This document shows positions 10,301 through 21,579 of a stretch of DNA of 28,694 bases, in pieces. The notes below the pieces were generated by a model that was not told the origin of the DNA, did not search any database, and saw only the letters and a program-made list of their open reading frames with translations. The translations under genes were made by a program, and so were the position numbers. Each line of letters starts with the position of its first letter. Within the stretch, counting starts at the first letter, position 1. This DNA comes from Thoreauomyces humboldtii. Taxonomy: Eukaryota > Chytridiomycota > Chytridiomycetes > Spizellomycetales > Powellomycetaceae. The stretch is taken from assembly GCA_027596035.1 (NCBI GenBank), contig JADGJA010000234.1, positions 1 to 28,694 of the forward strand, in the 5' to 3' direction.

Positions 10301-13300
10301 AATCTAACGATACAACCAAGTTCCTAAGAAGCCAGGATTAGATCGTGTTGATTTACTGTACGTCATCACAAACTCACTGAAATGGGATCGAACATTCCCG
10401 TTTCATCTCCAACCCAGTCGCTTCGTTTCCCCAAATAGATAACGTGCTTGACCCATCCTTCGAAGTCACTGGAGAGGCATACGTTAATTTCGAACTTAAA
10501 GTCAGTGACAGGGTTGAATTTACCTGTAGCCATTTTGCCGAGTGCATCAACTTCTATGAGATTCAGCGTATCATCGTCGCACTCGAACTCGGCTACCACT
10601 CTCCATGGCTGGTCGGTACCAGGGTTGCCAGTTTCTGCTTGTGCAGCATCCGACAGAGATTTCAAGCTTCCGTCGGCGCAATGCCAGAACCGCATGATAC
10701 TGTCGGATGAGAACGTAACAAAAAGATGGGCACTCTTGGGCGAATGCGGATAGTGGATAAGACAAAGGTCATCAGTGGGAAGAGCATGTAACAGCAGAGG
10801 GGGATCGACGCCAAAGTCCCCGAACAGCGAGCTGCGCGAAATTCGTGCTTGCTTCTTCAAATTGGATCCTATCATCAAATGTTGTGAGCAGTACGAAGCA
10901 GCTGAGCACCATGTGCCGAGCTTACCTTCGAAGTGAAATTCCCAGGCGGTCACCGTGGCATCCGTGCTACTAACTCCAATGAGGTAGATAAACGTCGATT
11001 CCTCAGATGATGTGCCGGCTGTAGACTCCACGTATGCGTGCAATAGAAGCGGTCCTGTATTCACATATTCGGGAACCTCAACGAGGTGATGTATGCGATT
11101 CTCTGATACCGTGTAAATAGACAAGACATTGTCATGGGCCATAGCAAAGTGCGGTCCTACAAGCAACGTGTCAAGACCTTCAACTAGCTAGATCATTGAA
11201 GAGTGGACTGTGGCTCACCGTTCGGAAACCACGCAAGCGCGAACCGTGGACTGCTGGTTTTGGCTTGAAGCGAGGCGATTGCAGTCAATCCATCGGTAGT
11301 GCGCAAACCAGTCTGCTCAAGCATTACAATCAGTCCCATAAGGGCAGTCGTTTGATTTTGACTTCAGGCCCTACCGGGACTGACCAGAGGAATGGTGCTT
11401 TTGGATAAAGTCACTTCTCCATCTCGGGAGATACTTGCGACCAGCGGCAGACTAGGATGTCTCGAGACATGGATGATAGATGTGCGATGACCGCCCCAAG
11501 AGTGCCGCAACGATAGCCGAGGAGTCATCCAAGATGTAGCAAAAAAATCATCGAGACTCATGGCGTACACATGAAGGGTGCCATCCTTTCGCTTTGTCAG
11601 GATACTAAGCTCCGCAGGGAAAAAGAAGGCTGATATCAAGGTAAGGATTTGAAGAGGACGAGGTCCGCTGCCAAAAGAGCCTTACCAGATTTCTTTTCTC
11701 CCGATTTGTTGTGATAAATGAGCGCTTCGCTCTCAAAGAAATCAGCATCTGAAGCCGTCACTGTCGCCTCCGTTCGCATCAAAACGATAACTTTCGAAGA
11801 TCTTCTCGGCTGACTGGTCAAATACTGGACCCCCCAGAGAACCATCGATCCATCGTCCTGTACGTGGAACAGCACGTCCGAGTAGTCTTTCAAAGCCTCC
11901 TTCAGCTTCCGTGTTCTCAAAAGAGTTGAGCCTGGCTTCCGTTTGGATCTGCCTTTCGAAAATCGAAGCTCCTCTATCTCCCGCTGGCTGATAGCATTTT
12001 GAATTTCCTCCCCGGCTAGCCAATGGACGGCCCCAGAACGCCTATCTGAGGTCGAGTTGTCGTCAATCGCTGGAATATCCGCCGGATCGATGACCGCCCC
12101 AAGATAGAAGCGATAAGGTTGAATTGGTTCGACGAGGCACCATAATCGGGCTACACTGCCTTGCGACACCGTCATCAGAACATTTTCCGCAATTTCTCTG
12201 AAGAAAGTGTGAGATCGTCATGGGCAACATCCGAAACCACATCAAAACGAATACCTTCGATTGTTCGCTTTCCTCCTCCAGGAAAAATTATTTACAGCGG
12301 CGGGATGAGGAAGGTACGCAAATTGGTACTTAGGGAAGCCCTCGCTGAGATCGCCTTCGTAAAGAGTAAAGAAAGACGTTACCACTGCTCGAACAAAAAC
12401 ACCTGCACTCGACATCCGGAACGTACCCATGTTCGTCTTGTACCATACTTTTGGGAAATGATCCGACTGCAAAATACGTCAGTAAAGGGCTCATGATATC
12501 AGAAGATACGTTGCCAGCACTTACCTTTCCCATGGTGGCAAAGAAATGTCCGTCTGGCGAGAACTCAGCCTTGACGATGCTCGATGCCACACTAACAACG
12601 TCCAAAGATGAGGAGACTTTCGAAGCTCTGATAGGAACAATTCCAGACATACGTGCTGCTCCATGCCTGCTTCCAAGAACCAGGGTCCTCCTGGCTTGTA
12701 GACAGCTGCCACACTTCCACATTGCTGCCGGCAGCCAAAAGCTGACCTTGGACATGGTCGGTAAAAAGAATGAGAGTCACAGAACCCGTTGCTAGAGCGC
12801 CGTACTTTGGAGTACCGTTCAAACTCCAGGCTAGCGCGTGTACGGAATAGGTCGTTTTGATAGACTCCGTCAAAGACCAGCAATCCTAAATCCCGCTGTA
12901 AGTAGGGTAACTGGGATCGGACGCGTTGCGTATATGGCCCACCTGAGTTGCGGAGGTGTCGGAATAGAATATAAGCACTTCCTGGCCAAACGACACTGCA
13001 AGCTAGCCACCGAGACGAGTTCATCTGATTGTCCGCCGTGAATTGTTTGACCCATCGGGGAGAACTCACGCGTCCGTCGTCGGCAGAGAAAGCGACCGCC
13101 AGAACAGGTGCGCCACTGCCTTTTGGATTTCTCAAGCTTTGAACGTATGCATTGTCTGCGGTATAGATGACGCACTGCTCTCCACTTCCGTATGCCTGCA
13201 GGGGACACGGGTGTCAACGGTCCTGCGAAGGTAATTGAAAGCCCAGATAGTGCCGTGTGTACCAGGTAATTTCTGCCAGCTATTGAGCCTACAGCTAGGG

Positions 13301-13352
13301 ACGAGAGTCCTTGGTTGCACTTTCCCGCAACGACCTGTTGCAGCAACTGCAT
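4351..13352 (-). CDS. RAV1/DMX-like (rabconnectin-3 alpha) V-ATPase assembly factor
   Basis: Large WD40 scaffold of the RAVE/rabconnectin complex, which helps reassemble the V1 and V0 parts of the vacuolar proton pump at acidic organelles. The gene spans 9 kb with many introns, and the product is probably over 2,000 residues. The start ATG is at 13350-13352. Exons 13352-13263, 13195-13070 and one beginning at 13002 were joined and give the family's N-terminal beta-propeller (AYGSGEQC..., GRLAVSFGQEVLIFYSD). WD40-type segments continue to about 10000. The Rav1p_C helical domain lies at about 9031-8150 (WADAKALGMGYWLRNPDTM, NPVDCALFYLALKKK). Then come the DWG repeat array, a helical linker to about 6000, and a second WD40 set ending RYGK at the stop (4351-4353). 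Yeast Rav1 stops after the Rav1p_C region, whereas animal DMX proteins carry C-terminal WD40 repeats as here. Not all internal exon borders were resolved. Confidence 0.92.
7661..8088 (-). repeat. Asp-Trp-Gly tandem repeat array inside the DMX protein
   Basis: This in-frame array lies just after the Rav1p_C domain, within a long uninterrupted exon. It holds nine tryptophan motifs. In protein order these are SWGG, DWGAP, DWSAP, DWGAP four times and DWGEP twice. The central copies have a 17-residue (51-bp) period of the form DWGAPESPPVKATA plus three variable residues. The segment is Ala/Pro/Ser rich, presumably disordered, and followed by an acidic stretch. Drift between copies shows the array is not a very recent expansion. 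Confidence 0.9.
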
Positions 13353-13752
13353 GTCTAATTTCCACCACTCACAAGTCGAAAACAGGGTTGCCAGAAGAAC
13401 GAGGTGTTCGACCGAAAAGACGCGCGGTTTCCCACTTTGGAGGATCTTTCCAAAGAGCGCCTATGAGATCAAGATAGCGACGAGCTTGTTGCTGCGCTGT
13501 CCTTTACGATGCTGCTCGTGGGAAACGCTTCAAGATGGCGATGGCGGGGTCGTGATATGCGCTGGGGCAGCTCGCTCCCCGGTTCACAGCAGAAGAGGTG
13601 ACGAGCCTGACGAGTGAATGATTCTCGACAGCGGAGCGGCAAGGTAACACAAGTGGACCGCAGCCAAAACCGACGGCCCACCCGCCCCCGCTCGACACAC
13701 TCCTCCATGCATCGACGACTGCGAGACATCGTACAAGAACCGGGCGTCAGCT
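13353..13752. promoter_or_regulatory. Divergent promoter region, DMX gene / DNA ligase
   Basis: 400 bp lie between the start codons of the two divergent genes. Open frames in it have no family resemblance. I found no clear TATA box. It is taken as a shared promoter and 5' leader region by position only. Confidence 0.45.
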
Positions 13753-15613
13753 ATGAACTCCAGGAAACCCCTCCCAGCGTGCAGATATGGCGCAAGCTGC
13801 TATCAAAAAAACCCAGCACACCAGAAGGCTTATTCCCATGTCGCCCCTTTGCCAGCTTCCTCGTCCGGTTCCGACACCGAGGCATCTGCGTATGAACAGG
13901 TCGACGATGACATCGAGAGCGAGGACGACACGGAGCAGGGAGCCGACGATGACAAAGATGAGGGTGAAGACGGCGAGGAAGAGGGGGTAGTCCACGAAGA
14001 AGCCGCGGAGGAGGAGGAAGAGGAGAAGGTGCCCGCGGTCAAACCCGCATCTCGTCGAAAGCTGCCCTTCGGGATCCCCACTACAGCTGCAGCTGCAGCT
14101 GCACCAAGCCCTAAGAGAGCACTACCCTCAGGAAAAGAGGTTTTCGTCAAGTCCTCGGCCGTGACCTGCCTGGACCTTGGCGATGCCTCCAGCGAAGAGG
14201 AGGACATTTTATCTGGACGGGCAATCAGCCCTAAGCCGAAATTGATCATGCAACTTGGCGATACGCAGCAAGTCTCCTCCAAGACATCAGCTGCCACGTA
14301 CACTGTGAAACGAACAGGCCCATCTGAGTATTACTGCACCTGTCCCGCCTGGAGGAATCAGGGAGCAGTAGCCGTTTGTGGTAAGTTCTCCCGGACAGGT
14401 AATTTTCCGTACCATCGTGGGTTCTTAATAGCTCCTTTCTTAGCAAGATCTTGCAAGCATCTCAAGGAATTACTTGGAGAGGAGTTTGAAAAGCATCGGT
14501 CGCTCGCCAACGGTGGTCCATCAGTTCAGACGTCGGCGAAACGGAAAGCAACGGATGCCCTTTCCGGGACATCTGTCACGAAGACGAAGAAACAGAAAGC
14601 TGTTGCCCCTGCTGTTCTTCTAGCACAGAGCTGGAACCTGGTAACAGGACAGGATCCGACCGGGTGGTGGTTGAGCGAGAAACTGGACGGGGTACGCTCG
14701 ATTTGGTTGCCGGACGAGAAGAAGTTCTACTCCAGGTATGACAGGCGACTAGGAGCCCTGAGACGACAGTACTTAACATTCTTTAGATTAGGGAATCCCT
14801 TCACAGCCCCGGATTGGTTCATCAAAGGTAACGAAAAGCGTTGCAGTCTGGCACATGATCATATATGTCCGACCAACGTATTGTCCCACGCCTCCTAGAC
14901 CTTCCGACGGATATGTCCCTGGACGGCGAGCTGTTTTGTGGAAGAGCCCTCTTTTCCCAGACCGTATCTGTTGTCAAGACTCACAATTCGACCGAATGGC
15001 ATCGCATCAAGTTCCACATATTTGACGCCCCATCGCTCACGGACAAGACGTTTGAACACCGTCAGGCTGCCATTGCCGAACGCTTCAAGAAGCACCCTTC
15101 CCCCAACGTTGTCATGGTCAAGCAGGAGATCTGCCGAGGACGGAAGCATTTGATGGACATGCTGGAAGAGGTCGAAACCGACGGTGGGGAAGGCGTTATG
15201 ATGAGGCAGCCTCTCAGCCTATACGAGGGAAAGCGAAGCAAGACGCTGCTGAAAGTGAAGAATTTCTACGACGCGGAAGCCAAGGTCCTTGGACATGAGG
15301 TGGGCAAGGGCAAGAACAGCGCCGTTTGTGGTGCACTTCAGGTATGTTTCCCAGCTGGAGTACTCCGAGATCTTTTCGTCGATCATGGCCAACAGTTTTT
15401 TGGCTCCTTTTCCAGTGCGTCATGGAATCAGGAAAGAACTTTAGAGTGGGCACAGGCCTCACCGACGCCGATCGACGGAAACCTCCTCCCGTAGGCGCGA
15501 TCATAACCTACAGGTTTCAAGAGCTGACGAACGATGGCGTACCCCGGTTTCCCAGCTTTGTCGGAATACGGATCGACGCGGACAAACCCAAAGACTATGT
15601 CAAATCGAAGTAG
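13753..15613 (+). CDS. ATP-dependent DNA ligase with PBZ and SWIM zinc fingers
   Basis: Seals nicks in DNA through a covalent lysine-AMP intermediate. Five exons (13753-14380, 14444-14735, 14787-14827, 14899-15341, 15416-15613) give 533 residues. Residues 10-29 form a PBZ finger, C-x5-C-x6-H-x5-H with CRYGASCYQKN, a fold known to bind poly(ADP-ribose). A very acidic linker (about 50-100) and an alanine run follow. A SWIM finger has Cys195, Cys197, Cys213 and His215. A bipartite basic signal (KRK...KTKKQK) precedes the catalytic core, suggesting a nuclear location. The core has motif I EKLDGVR (Lys289), motif III DGELFCGR, IIIa FHIFDAP, IV GGEGVMMR and V LLKVKNF. A short OB-fold tail follows with GVPRFPSFVGIR. 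The core resembles minimal ligases (Chlorella virus, bacterial LigE-like and kinetoplast types) rather than nuclear ligases I, III or IV. It converges on Argonaute. Confidence 0.94.
14381..14443 (+). other. In-frame, stop-free intron splitting the SWIM finger
   Basis: A 63-nt intron (GTAAGT ... TTAG, phase 1) falls between the first two and the last two zinc ligands of the SWIM finger. Its length is a multiple of three and it has no stop in frame, so retention would insert 21 residues into the zinc loop without breaking the protein. Splicing restores a C-x-C-x15-C-x-H spacing, normal for SWIM. Confidence 0.8.
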
Positions 15614-16301
15614 TAAATAGAAATGAAGAGACACAAGTAGCTAGACTGAATATGCTGAAAGCTCTTGCTCAAAATACTCTATTCGGACAGTAGCATAGCT
15701 GGAATCGTCTGTGGATCCCATTATTGACTATTGATCTCTGTCTGGACGATGGTTTGCTTCCTTATGAATCTGCCGGCGGTTCTCGATTCGTTGACCAGGA
15801 TCAAATAAGAATCTCTCTTTGGCAGTCTGGACGATCTCGCTGTAATGGCCTTGCCCCGTGGACCGACGTGATTTCCCAATGTGTCATTTTTACTGCCTGT
15901 TCCCACGGACATCAATCGCTCGAGACAACTTCCCATGCATTCCTATGTCCGCTTCCCATGTCTTCTTCCCAGCTTCTTGGTCGTGGGTGCCCCCTGTCCA
16001 TTAGGAGGAGGAGAGCTTTCCCAAGACGAACCTTCGATAGCAACTCAAATTCACGAATGGGGACTACGTCGCTGGACGCAGTCGCAGCGGCAGTCTATCC
16101 CTCACTTCCTCGACCCCAGCAAGATGCAAAGTTAATGGAAGCAATTGGGTGATTGATTGACGCGCCTCCTCGTCTCGACTGCGAGACCGGGGTAAGAAGC
16201 AAAAAGGGATGCCAAGGATGCAAACTCAAACTACCAAAACTCATGCGAGGAAAGATGGGGAACATACAACATACAAGGCAGCACGAAAGCTGCAGAAGGC
16301 A
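15614..16301. other. Convergent intergenic region, ligase / Argonaute
   Basis: 688 bp lie between the two stop codons. The longest open frame (about 15724-16152, +) has no ATG-led conserved start, no recognisable domain and an erratic composition, so I do not call it. It presumably holds both 3' untranslated regions. No repeat or RNA gene was seen. Confidence 0.4.
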
Positions 16302-19300
16302 TCACATGTAGTACATGACGAGGGAGAGCTCGGGCCTGACCTTGGCGAACCTCTCGTCCCAAAGCTTGGCCTGTGCGGGACAGGATTTCAGTATCGTCGA
16401 TCAGTGCTAGACGAGTTGATCTTGACGACAACATACCTTCTCGCTGGCCTGACCGCCGCTCGAGCTGGTCTCATCGTCGCCCCATTCCATACCCTGGAAG
16501 TGAGCGCGTGCTCTGGCGGCCACGAGGTCTGCATAGTAGATTGGGGGGCAAAGCTGTGGAAGGAAAAAAAGTGATGAGTATGTGAAAGAGGAAGCCAACG
16601 ATGGCGATCAAGTTTACCGAGACGGAACGGGTGCACCTAGCGTAAAGGTAGCACAGCCTGTAGGTCATGTTCTGAAGCTTGTCGGACGTAAACTTGTTGT
16701 CGTCGTGAAGCACGTGATAGTGCGCGGATCGGGGGGTGCCGAGGAGACCCGCGTGGCTGTTCAGGAAGAAGTCTGCAGTGCAAGTGATGAGCAGCGAAAG
16801 CAACAGACGTTCAAGTAGCTGCAGGGAGACACTTACCCCACTCCTTGGGATGGGTGATGACGGTATCGATCACGGTGCCGGGCATGCAGTTCCCGGACCT
16901 GTCGGCTTCGTCCTTCTTGCGTGGGAAGAAGCGGGTGTTGTGACGCTTGGTAACGACGATGTAGGTGATGGGTGGAGAGTAGCTCTTGCCGGAACCGCTC
17001 GCCTTCTCGATATCGTCGCAAGCGTTGCGGATAGCCTTGATTTCCGTGTGGCGAATCTCCTTGAACTGGCCTTCGGAAGCTCCATCGCGGTAGACCACAA
17101 TGCGGGCTGGCTTGACCTTGGTCTCGCGGAAGAAGCCTCGCAGGAGCTCGGTTACCATGCCCTTCATGTCTTGAATGATGTCACAGCGTTGGCGGCTCTG
17201 AGGGGAACGCTGGATGCGAAGCGTTGCGGCAAACCGGGCGCACTGCGCATCAAGGGATCCTGGGAGTTGAGAATGAACGTATGAACGGAAGGGTTAAGGA
17301 GAGAAGATGAAAGGAAGGCTGGAAGGAGAGCCTACTTACCAACGAGAGCAGCAATGGATGGACGAGAGTTGCCTTCTCCAGGGCCGGGATGAGTAATATC
17401 AGCGCCGATAACAAGTGTAGGAGCCTCGGAGATGGAGGGAAGCTGAGGTCCTTGGGTCGTGGTCTTGCCGGCAAGGAAACAGTTGAAGCCTCCGAGCTTG
17501 ACGTTAATTTTGAGAATCAGGTTTGCACAGTACTGGGGTGCAGCCTTAGGAACATCTATCAGAAGGAAAGGGTTACATGTCAGTACACTTCAGTTCACGG
17601 ATGAGGCTGTCGAACAGGGGACTCACGCTTTGACTGCATGCACTGCGTGATGAGTCCGAGAATAGTGTCGGAGGTACGCTTGATCTCGGCGTAGCGGCGT
17701 GGGTTGGTGTCGGGAACAATGACAAGGATCATTTGGGGTTTCTTGGAACATCCCTACAAACCGATGGCCGAATAAGCCGACGGAACAAAGGATCTTGGTA
17801 ACGGTGAAGTCGGGAACTTACCTCGCCCGCATCGCGGTACGCAGCCTTCAACATGTCTTCCATATTACGATCGCTGCCGTAACGGAGGGGCGGCTGATCC
17901 AGAGGAACCTCCATGCCGTGAATCCTGGCGGTTTGAACCAGGACCTTGGTGAAGGTGTCGACAACCTCCTTCTTGAGACGCGATTCGGGGACCAAAACCA
18001 GGACCGACCATGAGTGGAGGGTCTAAGGAAGAGAAGTGAATAGTCAGATATCTCGATCACCAGCAGGATGCAGCAAAAAAGCAAAGATAACTCACCATGC
18101 CTCGAGCGACCTGAGCAGCGAGAAAAAGACCATACAGTCAGACATCAAGAACTACACGGATGAAATTTCTGTTTACCTTGTGGTCCTTCATGTTCCAAGC
18201 ACCGTCGCGTGGCTTAAGCTCCTTCTCCTTGGACTTGGGGTTGTAGCAAATAAGCGGCGGCTCGAGGATGCGAGCTGGCAGAGTAACCGGATCCTTGGAA
18301 ATCTTGATCCCGAATGCGTCCAAGTAGTCGTTGGTACTGACCCTCGACGGCGTCGGCCACAAGCGCTTTGATTCCAGCTCCTGCCCGGTTAAGGCGCTCG
18401 TTGGGCTTCTGCTGGGCGATCACGATCATCTTGCCCTGTAAACCGAAGCGACTGTAAGCGACGCCTGTAAACTCACACCAGAAGAACTAAAGGCCAGATC
18501 TCACCGTTTGGCCTTCGTCGAGCTTGCGCTTGTAACTCTGGCCGGCGGGGATCTCTACAACTTCAAATGGAAGCTGAACAGGTCGCTTGTGGTCCCCGAC
18601 GCTGAAGCATGGCAGGTGAGGGTACTGCAGCGTAATGTTGTACTGCTCCTTGAAGTAATCGGCCACGCTGATCTTGCGAGTGACCCCATTGGTAGCATGG
18701 TCGAAGACGAGGCGGCTTGCCGGAGTGTCGCTTATCTTGTTGATGTTGTACTTCCTGCGACCGTTGGAGCGGAACGCTGCAAGGAGAGGAGAGGAGGAGG
18801 AGTCAGGATACGGTGACGAAGTTCAGTCCGATGCTGTTGACGACTTACCCAAAGTGATGCGAGCCTTGCCGAGGAGTCGCTGCAAAGTCTGAATATGATG
18901 AGCGCCAAGCTCCCGTCCAATGGCAACAGTGCCGAGAACACGCTTGGCAACGTCAATCGCGGGTCCTGCGCGACGAGAAGAAACGGAAGTCAGTGCGCCA
19001 GATTGTCGATGCGAACAAGGCTCAAAGTTACCAGAAATCAAGAAAGCAGTAGTAGCCAGGTCCGCGTTAAGGAACATCTGTCCCTGTCCGGCACGCATCG
19101 ACATCTTCACGCCGTTCCAGCCCTTTTAAGAAAGCAAAGAGATGAGTGTCATACAGGAACACTATCGCTGAAAGCCGGGTTAGCCTACCTCCGCGCCGTT
19201 ACCGAGGTCTCCGCTGGCTGTGAAGAGCGATCTCAAGTACCATCTAGAGCAAGACCAAGTTAAAGTGGCCAGCCAAGCATGAGAGGTCAGGTTAGTAAGC

Positions 19301-20103
19301 ACTTACCCGCGGCCAACAGTCTCGGCACCAGATATCTGGGAAGCGTTGTGGCGGATCGCGATGTCGAAGAGGCTGCCGAGGAAGCATAGAAGATTAGTTG
19401 CCGCTAAAGCCTGAGGGAAACCTTAACCAAGCTTACTTCACGACATCCTGACACTGGTCGCCCATGTCCAGCGATCCCTGCAGAAACTTCTTGAGCCGAT
19501 CCATGTTGACGCTGCAGGCCAATTTGATTGTGAAGTTGAACTTCCTACAAGTTTAGGCAACACATAGGAGCGTTAGTTTAAATCACCAGACCCAGTTAAA
19601 GTGTTCTCGATCTGACCTGGGAGGGCGTCCGTTGCCCTTGTTGTCCTTGGTGTCGCTAGACTTGCCGTTACCGTTGCCATTGCCGTCGTCCTCAGGGAGC
19701 TCAATTGCGGTACGAAAGGCATCGGCGGCGCTGCCCATGCTGATCTTGACAGACGAATATGCAATCTTGCGACCATCGAAAACCTTCATAGAACAAGTTG
19801 CTATCAGTTACTGACACTCGTGGAAAGAAGTTGAAACAAAGAGTATACCGCAAAGGCCGCTTTCCCTGAGAAGGCCTGGTCTTTGGCGGCGCGAACGACA
19901 GCATTGAAGACCTTGCGATTGACAGGGATGGGAAGCGGCTTGGACTTGTCGTCGGTAATATCGACATCATATTGGTAGAGCTCGCCGCTAGGCAAAGCCT
20001 TGGCAGTCCAGTAGTTTGTCGTGACTTGAATCTTGCGACCCATAGTGCCACCGGGAGGGCGGTTCGGGAAGTCCTTAAAGGACGAAGGACCAGAGGAAGC
20101 CAT
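16302..20103 (-). CDS. AGO: Argonaute protein
   Basis: Small-RNA-guided silencing protein. The gene has many introns and encodes the full set of domains. The N-terminal domain starts at the ATG at 20101-20103 and contains [14 protein letters not shown]. It has an Asn/Gly/Lys-rich insertion near 19600-19690. L1 is around 18900-19100, and the PAZ end ([11 protein letters not shown]) is near 18600. MID lies at about 17750-18360, and PIWI runs from about 17420 to the stop at 16302-16304, ending MYYM. PIWI active-site residues seen are the Asp of [10 protein letters not shown] (17398-17400), the Asp of [10 protein letters not shown] (17084-17086) and the His of SAHYHVL (16720-16722). The glutamate-finger position reads CDIIQD, with Asp in place of Glu (17180-17182). 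First exon: 20103-19849. It is presumably active in the RNA interference pathway; no Dicer or RNA-dependent RNA polymerase gene lies in the window. Confidence 0.97.
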
Positions 20104-20296
20104 TACGTCAGGAGGGTGCTGGATTGGTACGTGCGCGTGCGGCGTCTGAAGTGACGAGTAGAGATGGGAAGAAGAAAGGTACTGAGTTTGCTTGGAAAGG
20201 CAAAATGTATATGACTGGTAGGATTCTGCGGGGAAAGGCAGACGAATGATGGTGTGAGGAGAAAGAGAGGGTGGGGAGGGGGGAAGTGGTCCAGGC

Positions 20297-20304
20297 TACT
20301 TATA
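20297..20304 (-). promoter_or_regulatory. TATA-like element upstream of Argonaute
   Basis: Reads TATAAGTA on the minus strand, about 195 bp before the Argonaute ATG. Assigned by motif and place only. Confidence 0.25.
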
Positions 20305-20365
20305 CTTCAACGGACGAACAAAGACCCTGTTACTCGTCCCTTCTTTGTCTTCTTCTTGACACCGT

Positions 20366-20505
20366 ACCGTACGCCTCCCGTCAACACCGCACCTGCCCTT
20401 GGAACGCCGCATGGCAACAATAGGTCGACCGTCACACCGTACGCATCCCGTCAACATTGCACCTGCACTTGTAACGCCGCATGGCAACAATAGGTCGACC
20501 GTCAC
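20366..20505. repeat. 70-bp direct tandem duplication
   Basis: Copy one is 20366-20435 and copy two 20436-20505, directly abutting, with five single-base differences. Each copy carries GCATGGCAACAATAGG and a GGTCGACC palindrome near its end. It lies about 260-400 bp upstream of the Argonaute start. Confidence 0.95.
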
Positions 20506-21115
20506 AGAGACAGAGTGGCATGCATTCTGCGCGTACCATGCAGTCTTTTGAGGGCAACTGTAACTTTGGACAGGTTATGACTAGTTATGACTCACAGGAG
20601 CAACTGCAACCATGATTCCGAAAAAAGTATGTTCAGTCCACCTATATATCCAGACTTTACTCACCACAAGCTCTGCAAAACCTTTTGTTTACTTTCGGGC
20701 GTGGGGATAATTCGTGGGGACGAACCATCTTCGGTCCTTCTGTACTCAGTTCCGTTAAAATTCGAGAGCCCAGCAAGACCTGGGAAGTTCCAGGATTATA
20801 ATGTTTGTTTCGCTGCGTTATTTCAACGTTCCCGTCCAGCAAGAACTTCGTAACAGCGAGACACATTGCCGAGACAGGTGACACTAAAGGAATTAAGGTA
20901 GTGAAGGGAGACCAAAAAGATGGTGGGGGCCCCTCGTAGGCCATCCCGCGCGAATTGGATGTTCGACGGGAGAGGTTCATGATCAGGTACGGTCACCTGT
21001 ATATCTTGAGGAAGATGGGATACGCTTTTTTTATTTCCACTTCACCGTTCCTCAACCGCAAGTCACTGTGCAGGGTGACTAAAGAAAGTGCTAATTATAT
21101 CTTGCCGCTGAAAGA

Positions 21116-21139
21116 GCCTTTGACAGGGCCTTTGACAGG
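21116..21139. repeat. 12-bp tandem repeat, two copies
   Basis: GCCTTTGACAGG is repeated twice without a gap, followed by a third partial match (ACCTTTTTT). Probably replication slippage. Confidence 0.85.
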
Positions 21140-21579
21140 ACCTTTTTTCGCCAGATAGGCACCCTTAGCCCTTGTAGCCGTTGCACCCGAACAGCGAAAG
21201 CGAACCAATGCCTTCAACAACTAAACATGAACGCTTTCACATGCTACGATATATTCCCGCTCATGGACAGAAGTCATCTGCCTACCACGGATTCGAGGCT
21301 TGTTTCGGGGCACACTAAAACTCGAACGTCGTCCGCTCGTCATAAGGGAGGAGAGAACCTAAAGCCCCAGTTGCTTTATCATCTCTTTTCAAGACGTTGC
21401 CGCTATTGACACTCTTCACTTCTTATCTACTTCTCTTCTTCATTTTCTTCTGCTTCCTTGCCATCTGCTACTTCTTTCCCTGCCTTCCAACTGTCGTGCT
21501 GTCAGCGTCTCCCGTTTCCTGCAAAACGTATCTTCTAGAAGGACAGCAGTATCAGCTTGCCAGGAAGAGAGAAAGTCTC

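Larger units (their letters stand above)
20104..21579. promoter_or_regulatory. Divergent region, Argonaute / receptor pseudokinase
   Basis: At 1,476 bp this is the largest gap between assigned start codons. It must hold both promoters and leaders. It contains a 70-bp tandem duplication, a 12-bp tandem repeat and a TATA-like site on the Argonaute side. The last 200 bp before the receptor ATG are strongly pyrimidine-rich, as in a fungal 5' leader. No open frame looks like a gene. Confidence 0.5.

Noticed and set aside
15724..16152. A 142-codon open frame between the ligase and Argonaute
   Set aside because: Composition is erratic, there is no conserved motif or convincing start, and it lies where two 3' untranslated regions are expected.
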